From the NCBI GenBank assembly GCA_026874595.1, contig CM049313.1, positions 46,632,159-46,696,158 of the forward strand: 64,000 bases of DNA, given 5' to 3'. Below the pieces are notes generated by a model. The model saw only the letters and a list, made by a program, of their open reading frames with translations, made no database searches and had not been told where the DNA came from. Both the position numbers and the translations under genes were made by a program. This document shows, one piece after another, positions 47,818-60,992 of the stretch (positions within the stretch are counted from its first letter, which is position 1; every line of letters starts with the position of its first letter). Origin of the DNA: Sipunculus nudus (lineage: Eukaryota > Annelida > Sipuncula > Golfingiida > Sipunculidae).

Positions 47818-48440
47818 AAATTGGTATCTGCCAAATTATTGCCCTGAAACCGTAGGCTTACTCCTGTACACGAGTACTGAAAACCGTGGACCGGGCGCGA
47901 TCACAGGCGTCAACATTAACACAGGAAGTGGGACTGTGTGTATGGCCCGGCCAACAACACCTGTCAATCAGGAGATGCCCTGACTGACTTGGCCAATAAT
48001 TTTTTACAGGTTTACGCTGGCTAAACATCGCGCCTTGCAGTTTCTGTGGGACCGTAAAGACAGGCCGACACTGTGCTTGTCAGTTCAGCTGAGGCCCCTC
48101 CTTGGACCTTTCGTACAATTCATTTGCGACAGGTTCCACTATTCAGCCCATGGACCGTAATGTCCATCCAGCAGAGATATATCAGAGGACTTGAAGGTCC
48201 ATGTTTATGTATGGACTAGTTTGAAAGAGTCCTTGTATTGGACATGTCGCGCATAGGCTAAATCGGACCACCGGTCACGCGGCCTTGTTATGGTAAACAG
48301 AGACACGTGGACTGTGTTTACTCACAACACAGGATCATAGCAAGGTGTTAAACAGCCGTATGGAAGGTACTGAGACAGTGTGCTTGGATGGTTCTGCTTC
48401 GAAACTTTTAAATAAAGCAAAACTGAACTGATTGTGTGAA
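47818..48440 (+). repeat. Dispersed repeat R2, longest copy
   Basis: It begins near GGTATCTGCCAAATTATTGC and ends near AAGCAAAACTGAACTGA. It matches, inverted, 22337-22745 and, in part, 16476-16600 and 45950-46012. About 220 bp at roughly 48020-48245 is absent from the inverted copy, so it is either an insertion here or a deletion there. There are no coding frames. Confidence 0.7.
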
Positions 48441-51400
48441 AGAACAATCATAATATTGTTCCTAAATATGTCCTTTTAAATTTATACTTCAGATATCGCG
48501 ACACACACTATGATTTAATAAAATATAATTATGTTAAATGATCTGTGTAATTATTTTTAGGTGATACGGCTTTCTTTTTTGTTCATTATCGTATTTTTGC
48601 ATTAACTTTGTTACGAAATAGAATTATTTTATTAAATATATATTCGTTATAACAATGTGTACTATTCCAATGTTAAAGAGCCATTTTGAGTCTGTATTCA
48701 CATATTTTATTTACCACGATTTGTTGCCTCGTTTAGAAGAACTTTTCACCCCAACAACGTATATAATTTTACCATTTTCCTTATCTAGAAAGCAAATTTG
48801 ATGAGTGCACAGTAAAACCTATAATCTATGGCGACAGAGTGCATCGAAAATTTTTTTGAGCGCTTCATTTTTTTATTTATTTTATGGTTAAAATCTTATT
48901 TGCAGAAACAAAAACAGTTACTGGCCCAAGTGGTGGGACTGATTTCTGTAATGTCAAATATCATACGACATCGCCGGAATCCATATAAGCTCAGTTATAT
49001 TTCACCAATATTCTTATACTTGTGACTTCTTTAATTCATTGCGAATTTATTGACTCTTTATACACTACCAATACTTGCGAATTCGTCTGTCAGTTCCTAT
49101 GTACCTCTAAAATACAATAGTCTCTTTCTGTCTCCAGGGATGGTTTCACTTTCCTATACAAACTAATGTGTCATTATAACGGCCTTTGAGAAAAATGCTA
49201 CATAGGATATACAATATTGCAAATTTGAAGGGTAACAACTTTAGGATTCAATTTTTTCGAGAGCATTTGCTTTGCTAGATCGTTCGTATGCTGTGAATGG
49301 TTTATAAGACTCCTGAATACCGTCACATATGGTCCCAGGAGGCGCCACCTACATTTAGTGCACTCTTTCTTGCATTCCTACATATAAAACATATTAATAC
49401 TGTATTGTTCAGTGACTGGCTGGGATATCATGAAAATTTGCAAAGTTCCATCTCCGCGAATGTTTTTTCTTGGTATCATGGCTTTCTATGTATCTTTTTT
49501 TCCCGCGAGTGTTATGTCCATAGTAATCATGCAAAGACAGAGCCAGTTCCATTTCATACACATCTGGTCATGTCTTTGCATTTTTTAAGTAAATTTTCTG
49601 ATGGAAATGTTGGTTGTTTTATAGATTTTCTTTCATCAGTTGGCGATATCGGAAATCTTCAAACAATATATATATATATATATATATATAAATGGAGACC
49701 TATTGTCTCAGACATTATAGTGTGGTTGGTGGGTCAGCTAAGAGCAACGCGTTTGAGGATACAATGAGGTTTCTTTCGGACCATACATTATTTTATCCCT
49801 AATTTTTCATGGTCCGCAAAAAGAGTCCCAGATAATGATTCCATATATATTCTGCATCACAGCTTATTTACATCCATAATATTTACCGTTCAAAAATATA
49901 TTCGAAAAAAATCAATATAAGCTTTTGTCATTTTTTATGAAAAAAATAACGTTTATGCCTTATGTTTTCATGATCTAAATTAACCTGAGATGAGAGCCGT
50001 TTAAGGCCATGTATATGTAACCGCTTAACCTTACTCTGGCTCTTCATAGGTATTTATTTCACTGTGATGTTTTAATTAAAGCACAAAATTGATTCTTTCT
50101 CACATGAGTGAATCACATGAGAGGTAATTAGGTCATCGTACGTGACAAAAAAAATGAAAAACCACGTGTAACTCCTTGATAGACGCGTGTTCTGTGTTCC
50201 TGATTTGGTAGGATGATAATTCAGTAAAAAACTTGCTGAGTCAATCCCGTTTTCCGGTTCAAATTGTAAAGAAAATGCCGCTGAAATTGCCATTCAGTAA
50301 TGGCTGTGTTTATACCCCAATCGAATAAAGATGTATCTGCTCCATTATCAAATGAAGGAATATGAATGATAATACATGTATATGACAATTGACGGGATGT
50401 TTTTACACATGAAACCTTCAGATTTTTTTTCGCTCGGACCCACTTAAAGAATACATGTTGTTAAGAACTGAAAATAAGTGACAAATTGTTCATATCACCT
50501 CGACGGTAACTGGATTGAACCTTGAATCCTCACATTCAATGTTCAACTACTTGTCAACACGTCACACCTACTTTATATTATGTATATTATTTCCGTGTAC
50601 GATATTTGCATAACTTCCACTCGCCAATACAGCCTATTAATCTTTCTATATCGCTATTAGCTATCTACAATATATTTACCTGCTTCCATCAACAACTTTG
50701 TGTTTTGCTCTCAAGCTTTTAATGTTATCCGATTACCTGCCATTGTCTTGCCATGCTGTAATGTATGGCAATCAAGAATTTTTATCAAGTAGTTATGTTT
50801 CATATATGGTATACATTTAAGCACAACTCAGGTTTATTGTCATCTGTTAACCTTTTTACAAATAGTTACCCCAATCATCCGCCACCCTCACCTGCCGCCG
50901 ATAATTATTTGGTCGTAGTGTTGGCGAAAGGACGAGAACATACGGTATAATGTCTTTTTTGTGAATGTCAATAATGTTGCTATTCCCTTTGCTGTAGGGA
51001 ATTATAAGGACATTTTAAACTCTCAAAAAAATATTACTTTAACTGCGAAAAAAAAATCTTCTGAATCAGTCGATTTTCCTACATCAGTTAAGACCTTCCT
51101 AGAGATTTATTTCGGTAAAAACTCGGGTCTGTCCCTTTCTCAGGAAGGTTATTTCAGGAGGTCTCCAGTTAAAGGAATAAAAATCGTATATGCAATAAAC
51201 TTATTTTTTTATTTATTTATTTTTTTTTTGCTTCTAAAAATGTGTCATCAGGGGAAGTGTGGAAAAAATTTGTAAAAAAAGTCAGATACGGGTATTTGGG
51301 TATATTCTGGTATACATTAGGTTATACACAAAGCAATAAACCTTACGTGTTGAATAGACCTGCGTGTTAAATAACTCAAAGCTCATATTGTTAACAACAC

Positions 51401-51923
51401 ATATGTATTTACTAAAATTCTGGGTCCGGTCGGCTCTATCATGTACAATCCTTTATATTAAATAGGAGGATCTCCCCGGAAGAAATATATTTATATATAT
51501 AAGGTAGTTATGCTAGGTACTGCTTCCGACTACAAGAATCTGACCTGAAAGACATCACTAGCCATAATCTGATATTTCATCAAACTTAGATCTGGATTCC
51601 GGCCTCAGGCCATCAATATTCACTTTACCCTCTGACCTGTCATTATCATATTATTTTTACCAAAACATGTTATTATCTGTCGAGATAATGACTGGGTACC
51701 ATTGACATTCAGAAGTCAGGAAAAAGTTGGTTTGATTTAAGCACTGGGACTTCCGAAAGTTCCCACCTTGTATATTCGACTTGTCATTCGATATTCCTTG
51801 TTTGAATTCTTACATGGATTTATTTAATTGATTTTGACCGCAAGGTCTTCTTTGTTAAAGGGTCCAGTTTGATGCTAAGCCTGGAAATTGTCTCTGCTTA
51901 CTTCTAGATAATCATATATTATG

Positions 51924-51965
<42 letters not shown>

Positions 51966-54559
51966 TATATATATTAATTATTTGATATTCAATTTAGAAA
52001 TATACGTTTTTTATCAATTTCTGTACTATGGTCCAATCAGCAGCAGTTAAAAAAATTGATTTTACACGTAACATCGGTTCTTTACTGCCATCTTTGGAGT
52101 GGAAATGTAATAATTTTTTTTTATTTCAAGTTAATGCCATTCCTTAAATACCTTATATTTAATTCCAAACTTACAACGTTTCAATATCATATACTTTATG
52201 TACTCTAACTATATATATTGTAAACGGGAAATCAAATCTGGAGTCCTTCCTCTTCCATCCTTTTTTTTAATTAATAATAAGTTGAAATTACAGAAATATT
52301 ACCGATTTATTTAAAATCTATACAGGCTTCACACAAGGTTTAGCTGTAAAAATGAAATACAAAAAGTTTTTTTGAAGTTTAATTTGAATTGCATACTTTC
52401 CATAATTCCAGTTGGCATTAGACATTCTTCTAACAGAATTGTATACGAATATATGACAGAATCAATTACGTATACGCGCATCATACATTTATCACTTACT
52501 TTATTTGTGAAGTCAATCACGCAAAAGAGTGCTTAACTTATAGATTACACATGAGTAAAAACCAAATCCATATGTAACCATTAATATATTGGAAACGGGC
52601 AGCATTTAGTAACGATATATCGTTTAAGTGACTATTATACAGTTCACAGCTTGATACCCATTGCCATAATATTATCAAATAATAAGCAAAGTATTGACAA
52701 CATTAAGTTGTCTGCATTGTGTAATAATTACTTTTGAACAGTTATGTCGCAAAATGTTTGATGATTAATACGTGTTGCGTGTCACAAGTCAAGGATGCCC
52801 ATTTATCGCAAGTCACACAATTTGTCATTTTTTAACCGATGCCAGTTATAAATTAATATTGCCGACAACCGTATACTGTAGGCCTGAACATACTTACATC
52901 ATATTTAACTTAATGAGAAAATTGAAATTGTTTCTGAGTATAATATGGATACTCACATGTGTTTTGTATAATGAGTGTTATTCCGAATGTAAAATATTAT
53001 ACCACCAAGAGAAATTAAAAATGCCTAACTAACTTTGCTGAAAACATCTGTTACTGTGTCTCACAAGGACAGGGTCGCGAAATAGTAACCATTGTGTTGA
53101 TAAGATACATGAGATATGAATATGTATGTATGTATGTATGTATGTTTATATATTTTAATTCTTTTTATTTATGCAAATCTAATTCTACAGAATTATCTTT
53201 TTTAATAATACATTGTAACGTATAACCTCTAATGTGCATTTTTTTTGTTTAGGATATTCAATTATAAGTATTCAGTGTTCCTTCATAAAATCAGTTCATT
53301 TTAGACTATTCTCGGGTGATAAAAATGGACATGCAATGCCAAAAATAGCAACATGAGAACCGGGTTATACACGAGATCCCTTCTTTATCTCCACAATTAA
53401 GACAGAAAATCGAAATGATATTCTCAGTAATTTAAAGGTTATTTTAAATATCTAAACTTCATTAATCTTTCATATAAGGTACGGAATTACTAATCAAACA
53501 AAATTCAATCGTTTGGTTTAAACCTTATTTTGGCTTTTGGCCCAGGATTTTATCGTTACAAATGAATGTACATCGTATTTTGTATAGATTTCTGCATGAG
53601 GCCCGTGACTAGATTTTGTACGCCAGGGTTTCATATTCACTATATTGGCGACGTGAAAATTATCGCGAAAAAAAGCTTGGTGAATAAGACGCTTAACCCT
53701 GACAGGTGTACAGTAATTTATTCTATTACCTCAGTTTAATCTCACGAAAATTTTGCCGATTATGTCAGCACAAGCATACATTTTATATATCCCGCAAGTC
53801 TTCTTTCTGTTACTTACCATGTAAGTATTGTATGTTATGTACATATAATACCGGCTTTTGTTATAGATTAGGTCAATGGCCTGTCAGTGTCACTGTCTAT
53901 ATAATGTGGACGACCGTATAAGTATGATAAGAATGATAGTGTATTCACGTATTCTCTCTGGATTTCATGTAATTGTCAGCACGAGGAATGATAACTTTAA
54001 AGACACTATCTTTTCCGAAGTAATATTTCAAATTATCTTCTTGTATTCATTAAAGAAAAATAAAATTAAAAGAACGGAGAAAAATAACAATTTACTAGTC
54101 TAACAATCATATAATTTTGCCTGTTGATGTGTATATGTATCTGTATATATAGTTATCGTTTTTGAGTGAAAGGTCACTGATGCATGGCAAAACATCGCCG
54201 AGTGACTGTTTGAAAGGCACAGAAAAACTCTTTCTGACAAAAATCTGACGAAACATCCGATTATATCTGCATATTCTAAATGAAAAGTTGTTTCCTGTTT
54301 ATATAATTACTATTTTATCACTGTTTGAAGATATAAAACTTCTTTATTAAACATTTATCATTTTTAAAACGATCTTTCCGATGTCTAAAAAGGCGCGACA
54401 TTGCACGCCATCGGGACATTATCAAATTTTATGATTAATAAATGAGCAACTGCTGGTTGACGGTAATATGCATTAGTCCGTGAAAAGTGTTCCTTAACGA
54501 TATATCTCACTGGTGAAAGCAAAATATATTCAATGTACAACCGTCCATCATTTTCATTT
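48441..54559. other. Long AT-rich non-coding stretch
   Basis: It contains (TA)n at about 49665-49690 and 51925-51975 and a (TGTA)n run near 53122-53150. The largest frame (49297-49767, 156 residues) crosses the TA run and has no recognisable motif. No gene is called. Confidence 0.5.
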
Positions 54560-55210
54560 CAATGACTTTATTAAATGTTACACGCTCGTGGCGATGTGGG
54601 TGCGGAAAAAAACTAAGAATAATTAAATCACCGATAGACGACAGGTGGGAGTTTGAATGTTCACTTTAATTACTCGATTCCGTGACTTAATTTATATATT
54701 GACCCAAATAAAAATGCAAATGAACGTGTGTGAAGAACCGGTGAATTGCCTTTTCCGTTAGACGGATGGGAACTGCACAAAAAATATAAATAAAAAAAAT
54801 GAACATGGTAACCATGTATTGGGTATCTTCTCACGGTGATGGTTCGGTATCTTTACCCGACATTTATATATCGTACCTCGTGGTTAAATCCGATCTCTTT
54901 TGCCTTCACAAGATTGTCAATTATCAGACACGTGTAGAAGAAACCATCATAGACGAGGAAAACGAAAAACAATAACCATGGTGGCCGGGTTACGGAATGT
55001 TTAACCGATGCTTGAAGCGAAGGGATCACGCACAACAATTAACTCCTCACGTACGTTTATATATCAACCACTATTTAAAGTCGCTCACATGGTCATCTTG
55101 AGGTCGTGGCTAGTAGGCGGAACTTGAGTCTCCGAAAGTTGACTCCGAGAAAGAAGAAACGATACATTGATAAAGAAGAAGTTTTTTGGACATTAATAAG
55201 TAAGTGAATA
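54560..55210. other. GC-richer island with promoter-like features
   Basis: ATTTAAAG (about 55073) lies about 125 bp before a consensus splice donor GTAAGTG (55200). CACGTG-like and TAATTACTCGATT sites lie upstream. This would fit a non-coding first exon on the plus strand, but no downstream exon could be identified, so it is only a suggestion. Confidence 0.2.
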
Positions 55211-57039
55211 TTTAACATCAAGGGGGAAAGAATTAAGGTACACTTAGTCTCGATACAAGTGTTAGTTTAATTTAACAAGATAATAAGAAGCTTCGCTTCA
55301 GATATTAGTGTATTTATAAATAGAAGGAATGTATCGAATGTGTTAAATATCAATGTATGAGCATTAAAATGCTATAAATTAAGTGTAAGAATTTAATATT
55401 AAAGTACAAATTTAAATTTTGCTAGAACGTTTTGTCAAACCGACAACGTATGTACATGAGAAGAGAAAGGAAACTTCTTAGGTAAATAACTTTGTACAAA
55501 TTTAAATAACGGTTATAATCAGTGATCTGAACATGTGTATCTGTTTAATCTAAATATATTCAATTCTAACGGATGTATACCATTTTTCATCTTACATGAA
55601 ATGAACTGAGATCTCTGATAACATTTAATGTGTAAAGCTACGGCTTGCACAGGTTGTAACATCATTGTATTATCCTATGCTTTTTGAAACCAGTTTTGTA
55701 TAGTAATTTTAGTTAAGTGTCAGCTGCTTCTGTATTTTACTGTTTAAGAAAACGTTACTTTTTTAACTGGGTCGTTCAATAAAAGGAAAAGCTTAGAATA
55801 CACATGTTCAATCATTAGGTTGTATATCATTAAGGTTTTTTTTGGCGGGGGAGGGGGGCTTTTCAATTAATTTATTCTGTATACTTGGCCTTCAGTTCAT
55901 AATTGCTAAGTATTTATAAGCAACTTTGTAAGATCGGGTATTTAGTATGTCATTTATTATTTATAACATAACGATTTCAGAGCATAACGTTACACTAGGA
56001 ACATGTGTAGGGTTTCGTATTAACCATATTTAACAGATTATAAAGTAATCAAATTTTAGGTTTTATGTAGACATATTTCTGCCTAGCATTTACCTGAAAA
56101 CTTTTTAAAAGAATTATACTTGCATTCAGCGCCAAAGGATAAGGGATCGCCTTTGAGGAGGAGGGCGAGGGCAAAATTAACTTTTTTACCTCAGCTTCTC
56201 ATAAGGCATTTAATTTAATTAGAATAGCACAAGGAACTTGATTTCTTTTATCATACTTAGTAACATATATCCTGTTTTGACACATATATATATATATTTG
56301 CTATACATACATGTTCTATATACGTTTATAAGATCAGATATTTAATAAAGACATAAAAAATAATATATAAAAAATATATATTTAAGGAAAGTAACCTTTT
56401 TTCTTATTCTCTCCTGCCATCAATTTCTTTCATTATGCATGTTCACGTGCGTTTATATATGTATGAGTGTTTATGTATTATCCAGAAATAAGGGCTCCTT
56501 TTATACTAGTCGGTCAAATGATGACAACTGGTGCAACAGCCTGAACGTGCATTAGGTCTCGCATGTTAAAGCATTCACGTCGGCCCCGCCAAGGTTTGAT
56601 TACTATTGTGAAGGTATACTCTCGTAAATGTGACGGTGCCAAGCGGACCACACACATTTTTTCTTACTTATTTCAATCCTTCCTTTCTTGATATGTAACA
56701 TGCTCTGCAAAGTATGATAAAAATTACATGCATCCAATGTAACTTCCAGAATTCCACCATCATTCTGCCGTTTTAACTTCTATTTATATATGTTAGGCCT
56801 GACTAAGGCCTGTACTGTCCCGTTTCTCTTTCACAATATAAATCTTAAGATAAAGATAGGCATGGATACTGCGTAATAGTTTCACAAATTCTTCTTTGTT
56901 TCCTGTTGACTGCTCAAAACACATGGCACCCTCCTCAGACACGGTGAAACCGTATAAAATGGACGGTCACATGAGCACAGGATAAAATGTTCAGTCACTG
57001 TATTCATGAATAGGATATTTTTCAGCGCTAGACCTGCTG
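55211..57039. other. AT-rich non-coding DNA
   Basis: No gene or repeat recognised, apart from a short poly-G-rich stretch near 55844 and TA tracts near 56285. Confidence 0.5.
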
Positions 57040-57044
57040 TTGCG

Positions 57045-57190
57045 CTACAAGTCGCAGGGGGTAAAAACATGTTTCTTCTTCTGTGACTTGTCGAGCGACT
57101 CATTAAAACGTGCGACTTCACCTGATTCACGGTGCGACTTGTCACAGAACAACCGGTTATGCGATTTGTCGCGCGACAAGTCGCACCCAT
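57045..57190. repeat. Cluster of GCGACTTGTCGC-type palindromic motifs
   Basis: Variants of GTGCGACTTGTC or its inverse occur at 57051, 57084, 57112, 57133 and 57160-57185. The last is a 26-bp near-perfect palindrome centred on GTCGCGCGAC. The overlapping frames on both strands (peptides with repeated DKSH) arise from the motif. Confidence 0.6.
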
Positions 57191-57876
57191 TATGGCAGGC
57201 TTTAGGCGCTCCAAAATATATCCTTTCAATATTTGCAAACCAATGCCTATTTTCGGGTGGAGAGGGTGGACCAATTGTGGTTAGGACCTTTACTATAGGT
57301 GACAGTATAGTAAAAGAATCAAACGGAAGGCGAACACAAAATCTGGTATCACATGCCATTCTCCAAGAGACGAGATAGCGAGTTTGACAACTTTTATATA
57401 ATTTTTGTATTTTTTGCAACTTTTAGAAACAGTCCTTAATTCACATATTGGCTTAGTGGGCGCCAGCCCAGCGCTAAAAATCTAGGGCACTCGATCTTCT
57501 GCCTAAAAACTGTACCATTAAGTTTATTTGCTTACTTATTTTAAATTACATAACTCATAATTTTATACTCAAAAAGGTCACAAGAAACTGTTTATACCTT
57601 GTACATAATGTAACATCGACATAAAGCTTTGTGCTTTATTTGTGAGCATTTACCTACTTTTGTATACATATTATATAGATGCTTTATATTTACTAACAAA
57701 TGTAATATCAATATTTAACCTTCAGCAATGTTCCCCCAATATTAAGTAAACCAAGAAGAGAAGAGGGATTTTAGTTTATTAAGACCAGATGCTACTAAAA
57801 GTGTCCTCCAAAGGTCCATCAGTCCAGTGCCTTCAATCAATTTATACTAGAATTTAACAGAGGGTCAAATAATATA
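57191..57876. other. Non-coding DNA
   Basis: No gene recognised. Confidence 0.5.
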
Positions 57877-57878
57877 TA

Positions 57879-58024
57879 CAGTGAAACCTGTGTAATAAGA
57901 CTACCCATGAGGTCTTAATTAACAGGTAGTTTTATAAGACAGGTCAGGTATAACCTATGTGAAAGCTTCGGTTCACCAAAGGGTGATCTTAACTGACAGG
58001 TGATCTTTCAGAGAGGTCCGACTG
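57879..58024. mobile_element. 146-bp MITE with TA target duplication
   Basis: The left end is CAGTGAAACCTGTGTAATAA; the right end inverted is CAGTCGGACCTCTCTGAAAG. The flanks are TA on both sides (57877-57878, 58025-58026). CAGT..(A/G)ACCT ends and TA duplication indicate a Tc1/mariner-superfamily derivative. Non-coding. Confidence 0.7.
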
Positions 58025-58249
58025 TATGTTGAAGAAAATACAAAGCTACCCCCCCCCCCCCTTTTTTCGATGTAATACACCTGAGAAATAGAAAAAAATA
58101 TACGGTTAATACTGAAATAAAATCGCCGGATTTTGCGTCTGGCATAGCTTTCCTACTTTTGCATAGAGTTAAGTATCTCGCCGGTCACACCTGTTTACCT
58201 GTGAAATGATGCTGGGTCCAGTCTTTTCTTATATCCTTTATCCGCGCCA

Positions 58250-58690
58250 GGGTTAGCCTAACTTGAGTCGTGATACAAGACATATCAAGGAATGCATCGC
58301 ATAATCTTTACATTAGGCTGTGAATGATCAAATTAACACAAAAGAATACATGTGAACTCACGAATCAAACTGAAACTCTGTCTCTATTGTAACGGGTCAT
58401 TTCCTCTATCATGTATAAGTTGGTTGCGTACAGTAACCCATGCGAGCCATGCTTGTATTCATGCGTCAGATATTAAACAAACAGACTTTCAACGGAATTC
58501 TTCTCGCTCAGGCTGGGTGTTGTTAGAAAGTATACTAAAAAAAGCTAACGATTGGTCTGGTTTATGTCAAGTGACACGTACATGTAGGCCGTCAGTCGTT
58601 TTCAGAAATGACGAAAATATTTGCATTCTAATAGATGTTTAAAGTGCTTTCCTCGTTGAAGGATGTAACGGCCCTCTGACAGCCAGTCTG
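58250..58690 (+). repeat. Dispersed repeat pair R1, copy 2 (empty site)
   Basis: It matches 11160-11902 without the ~283-bp MITE insertion: GTTAGAAAGTATACT is followed almost directly by GCTAACGATTGGTCTGG. Confidence 0.7.
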
Positions 58691-59201
58691 AAGCCAGTTG
58701 TATTATATTGATAAATCAGAATTTTCAAAATACATTCAGCTTAAAATCATTAGTCGCATCTTGAACCTTAACCGCCAAAAGGCCCACTTATAAACCACGA
58801 ACACAGAAATGTAACATAAAGGCAACGCCAGTGTAATAGCAGTTTACCGTCCAACGAAAATGAGTTGTACTCTTTGTCGCTGGAGTAGAAGAAATGGTTC
58901 TGAAGGTAAACAAGAAGTATAACCACGGAAATGCGGTTTGGCGTTTCAATAAGACATTACTCCCGGAATGTTCCCAGCTGTTTGTAGTAAACCTGAACGG
59001 CTGAACCCTATAGGAACAGCATGACAGGACCCAGTGTATAATGTCTTTTTCATTCAACTACCCGCGCAGCCTCCTGGTTATTGTATTCTTTGTTATTCTT
59101 ATTTTTGCCAATTTACTATATTTCTCAGTTCTGTATGATAAAAAGGACCTCCAGCTTTGCAGGGATTTGATGTAATGTTATATATACCGATAAATAAATA
59201 A

Positions 59202-59260
<59 letters not shown>

Positions 59261-59382
59261 CATGTATATATAACAAAATGTGAAGCGCGTCATTTATCAT
59301 ATTGAGTGGAAGCAATACGTCGTCTGATTTTGTCTGTCTGTCAGCCTCTTTTCATTCTGCAAAAAGATGGGGAAAAAACAAG

Positions 59383-59414
<32 letters not shown>

Positions 59415-60942
59415 TAATCGCGTAAACAAACAATCATATAAATCACGCAATATATACAATATAATAAATTAGTACAATTTAAAAGTTACAGTTAGTCAGT
59501 CTTGAAAAGAAAATCCGTCGTATATTTTGTCTGAGTCAACAAATTAAAAAAACTTATCACGACTCTATCATACATACACATGTCATTACTCACGTATTTA
59601 TGCATTATATATGTTCATATATTATAGTTATTTTAATCATCTTGTCTTTTCTTTTTTATTTACCGTCCGTGTATTCAATTCACAATATATCTCATGATCA
59701 ATACATATAAATCGCTATTTCAATGAGAATTTCTAAAGACCATATCACGTGACAAACCTTCATTCGTTGATAGTTTTCATGCATGGAGGCGTTCTACTAT
59801 TATTCAGATTTAGCAGATACAATCCTCTTTTGCTAACCAATGAATATTCATCACTATACCCGATACGGGTCAAGCCCAGGCCGTCGTTTAATTGTGATCT
59901 TTATGCGAGCGCGCGAAACCTGTAATACAGTTTTAGTAAGCCCGGTATTTATGGGTATAATTGTGTATGTATTTGACCCACGCATTAGTGAACATAATAA
60001 CACAGACTGAAGCTATATCACTGCCCTGCCATAAACATAAGACGGCTTGTGCAGTATACCCATTGGGCTCCTGTGTTAAACGCTGGTTACAATAGCGGCA
60101 TAAAAAGGACACGCTTTAAATAAGTGATCTTTCGGAGGCGGCTTCGTTGGTTGACTCTAATAAGGCCTGTGATACTATACACAATGAATACAGTGTTTTC
60201 CCACGAAATGGCTCATTCTAACTGTTTCCTGGCAAAACCTGTACTTAAGCGCCACAAAACCATGGGAGCTAGACTTCTTACCCAGCCAAGCACACAAATA
60301 CAAGGCTCCTTTTGCTCTCTTCCCAATCAATCTCAGGACGTTGCTTTGTTGCAGACCCACCTGCCCCGAGCCCTAGGGAGATTCCCACGCATACGGAAAC
60401 CGAGAGGTTCATCGACACCGCATGCCGATGGATAGATGGATGGATGGTATGTTGGCAATCCTTCAGCTGGACTCGGACCCTTGTTTTAGCTTTGGTAACC
60501 TAGCTTTATGATGTAAAGTTCACTCATACAGCTAGATAACCAAAGAAAAAATGAGGGTCTATCTGCAACTCATCAGGAGAAGATGCTGGGATGCTGCTTG
60601 ACCGGATGCTGTTCATCTTCTTAATCTTCTCGAATGGATTTGTATCTCTTCATCTTCTGGGTGTCATACGTTAATTCTCCGGTTGACCGTCATTGTATGC
60701 TTAGATATAGACTTTAGGTTTGATTTTAAAATATTTTCTAAATATTCTGAATTTTCCATAATTTAATCTGTAAATCTCCTACTATCTTGTTCTACTTTCT
60801 TATCTTGAGGACTTAGTTTTGTTTTAGGCCTTATCTTTTTTTTATAGTTTCATCTTTTATCTTCTTTATCTTAGTAGCTTAATCTCTCCGCTTGTCTTGA
60901 AACTTTTTTATAGTTAGGTATGACTTCAGAATTTAGTTTCAC

Positions 60943-60992
<50 letters not shown>

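Noticed and set aside
49297-49767. 156-residue frame, the longest outside the patatin genes and the LINE
   Set aside because: Crosses a TA microsatellite, ends in unrelated sequence, no domain recognised, and no duplicate or conserved frame to support it.
57045-57419. 124-residue minus-strand frame with repeated DKSH
   Set aside because: The repeated peptide comes from the palindromic DNA motif, and the opposite strand is open as well.
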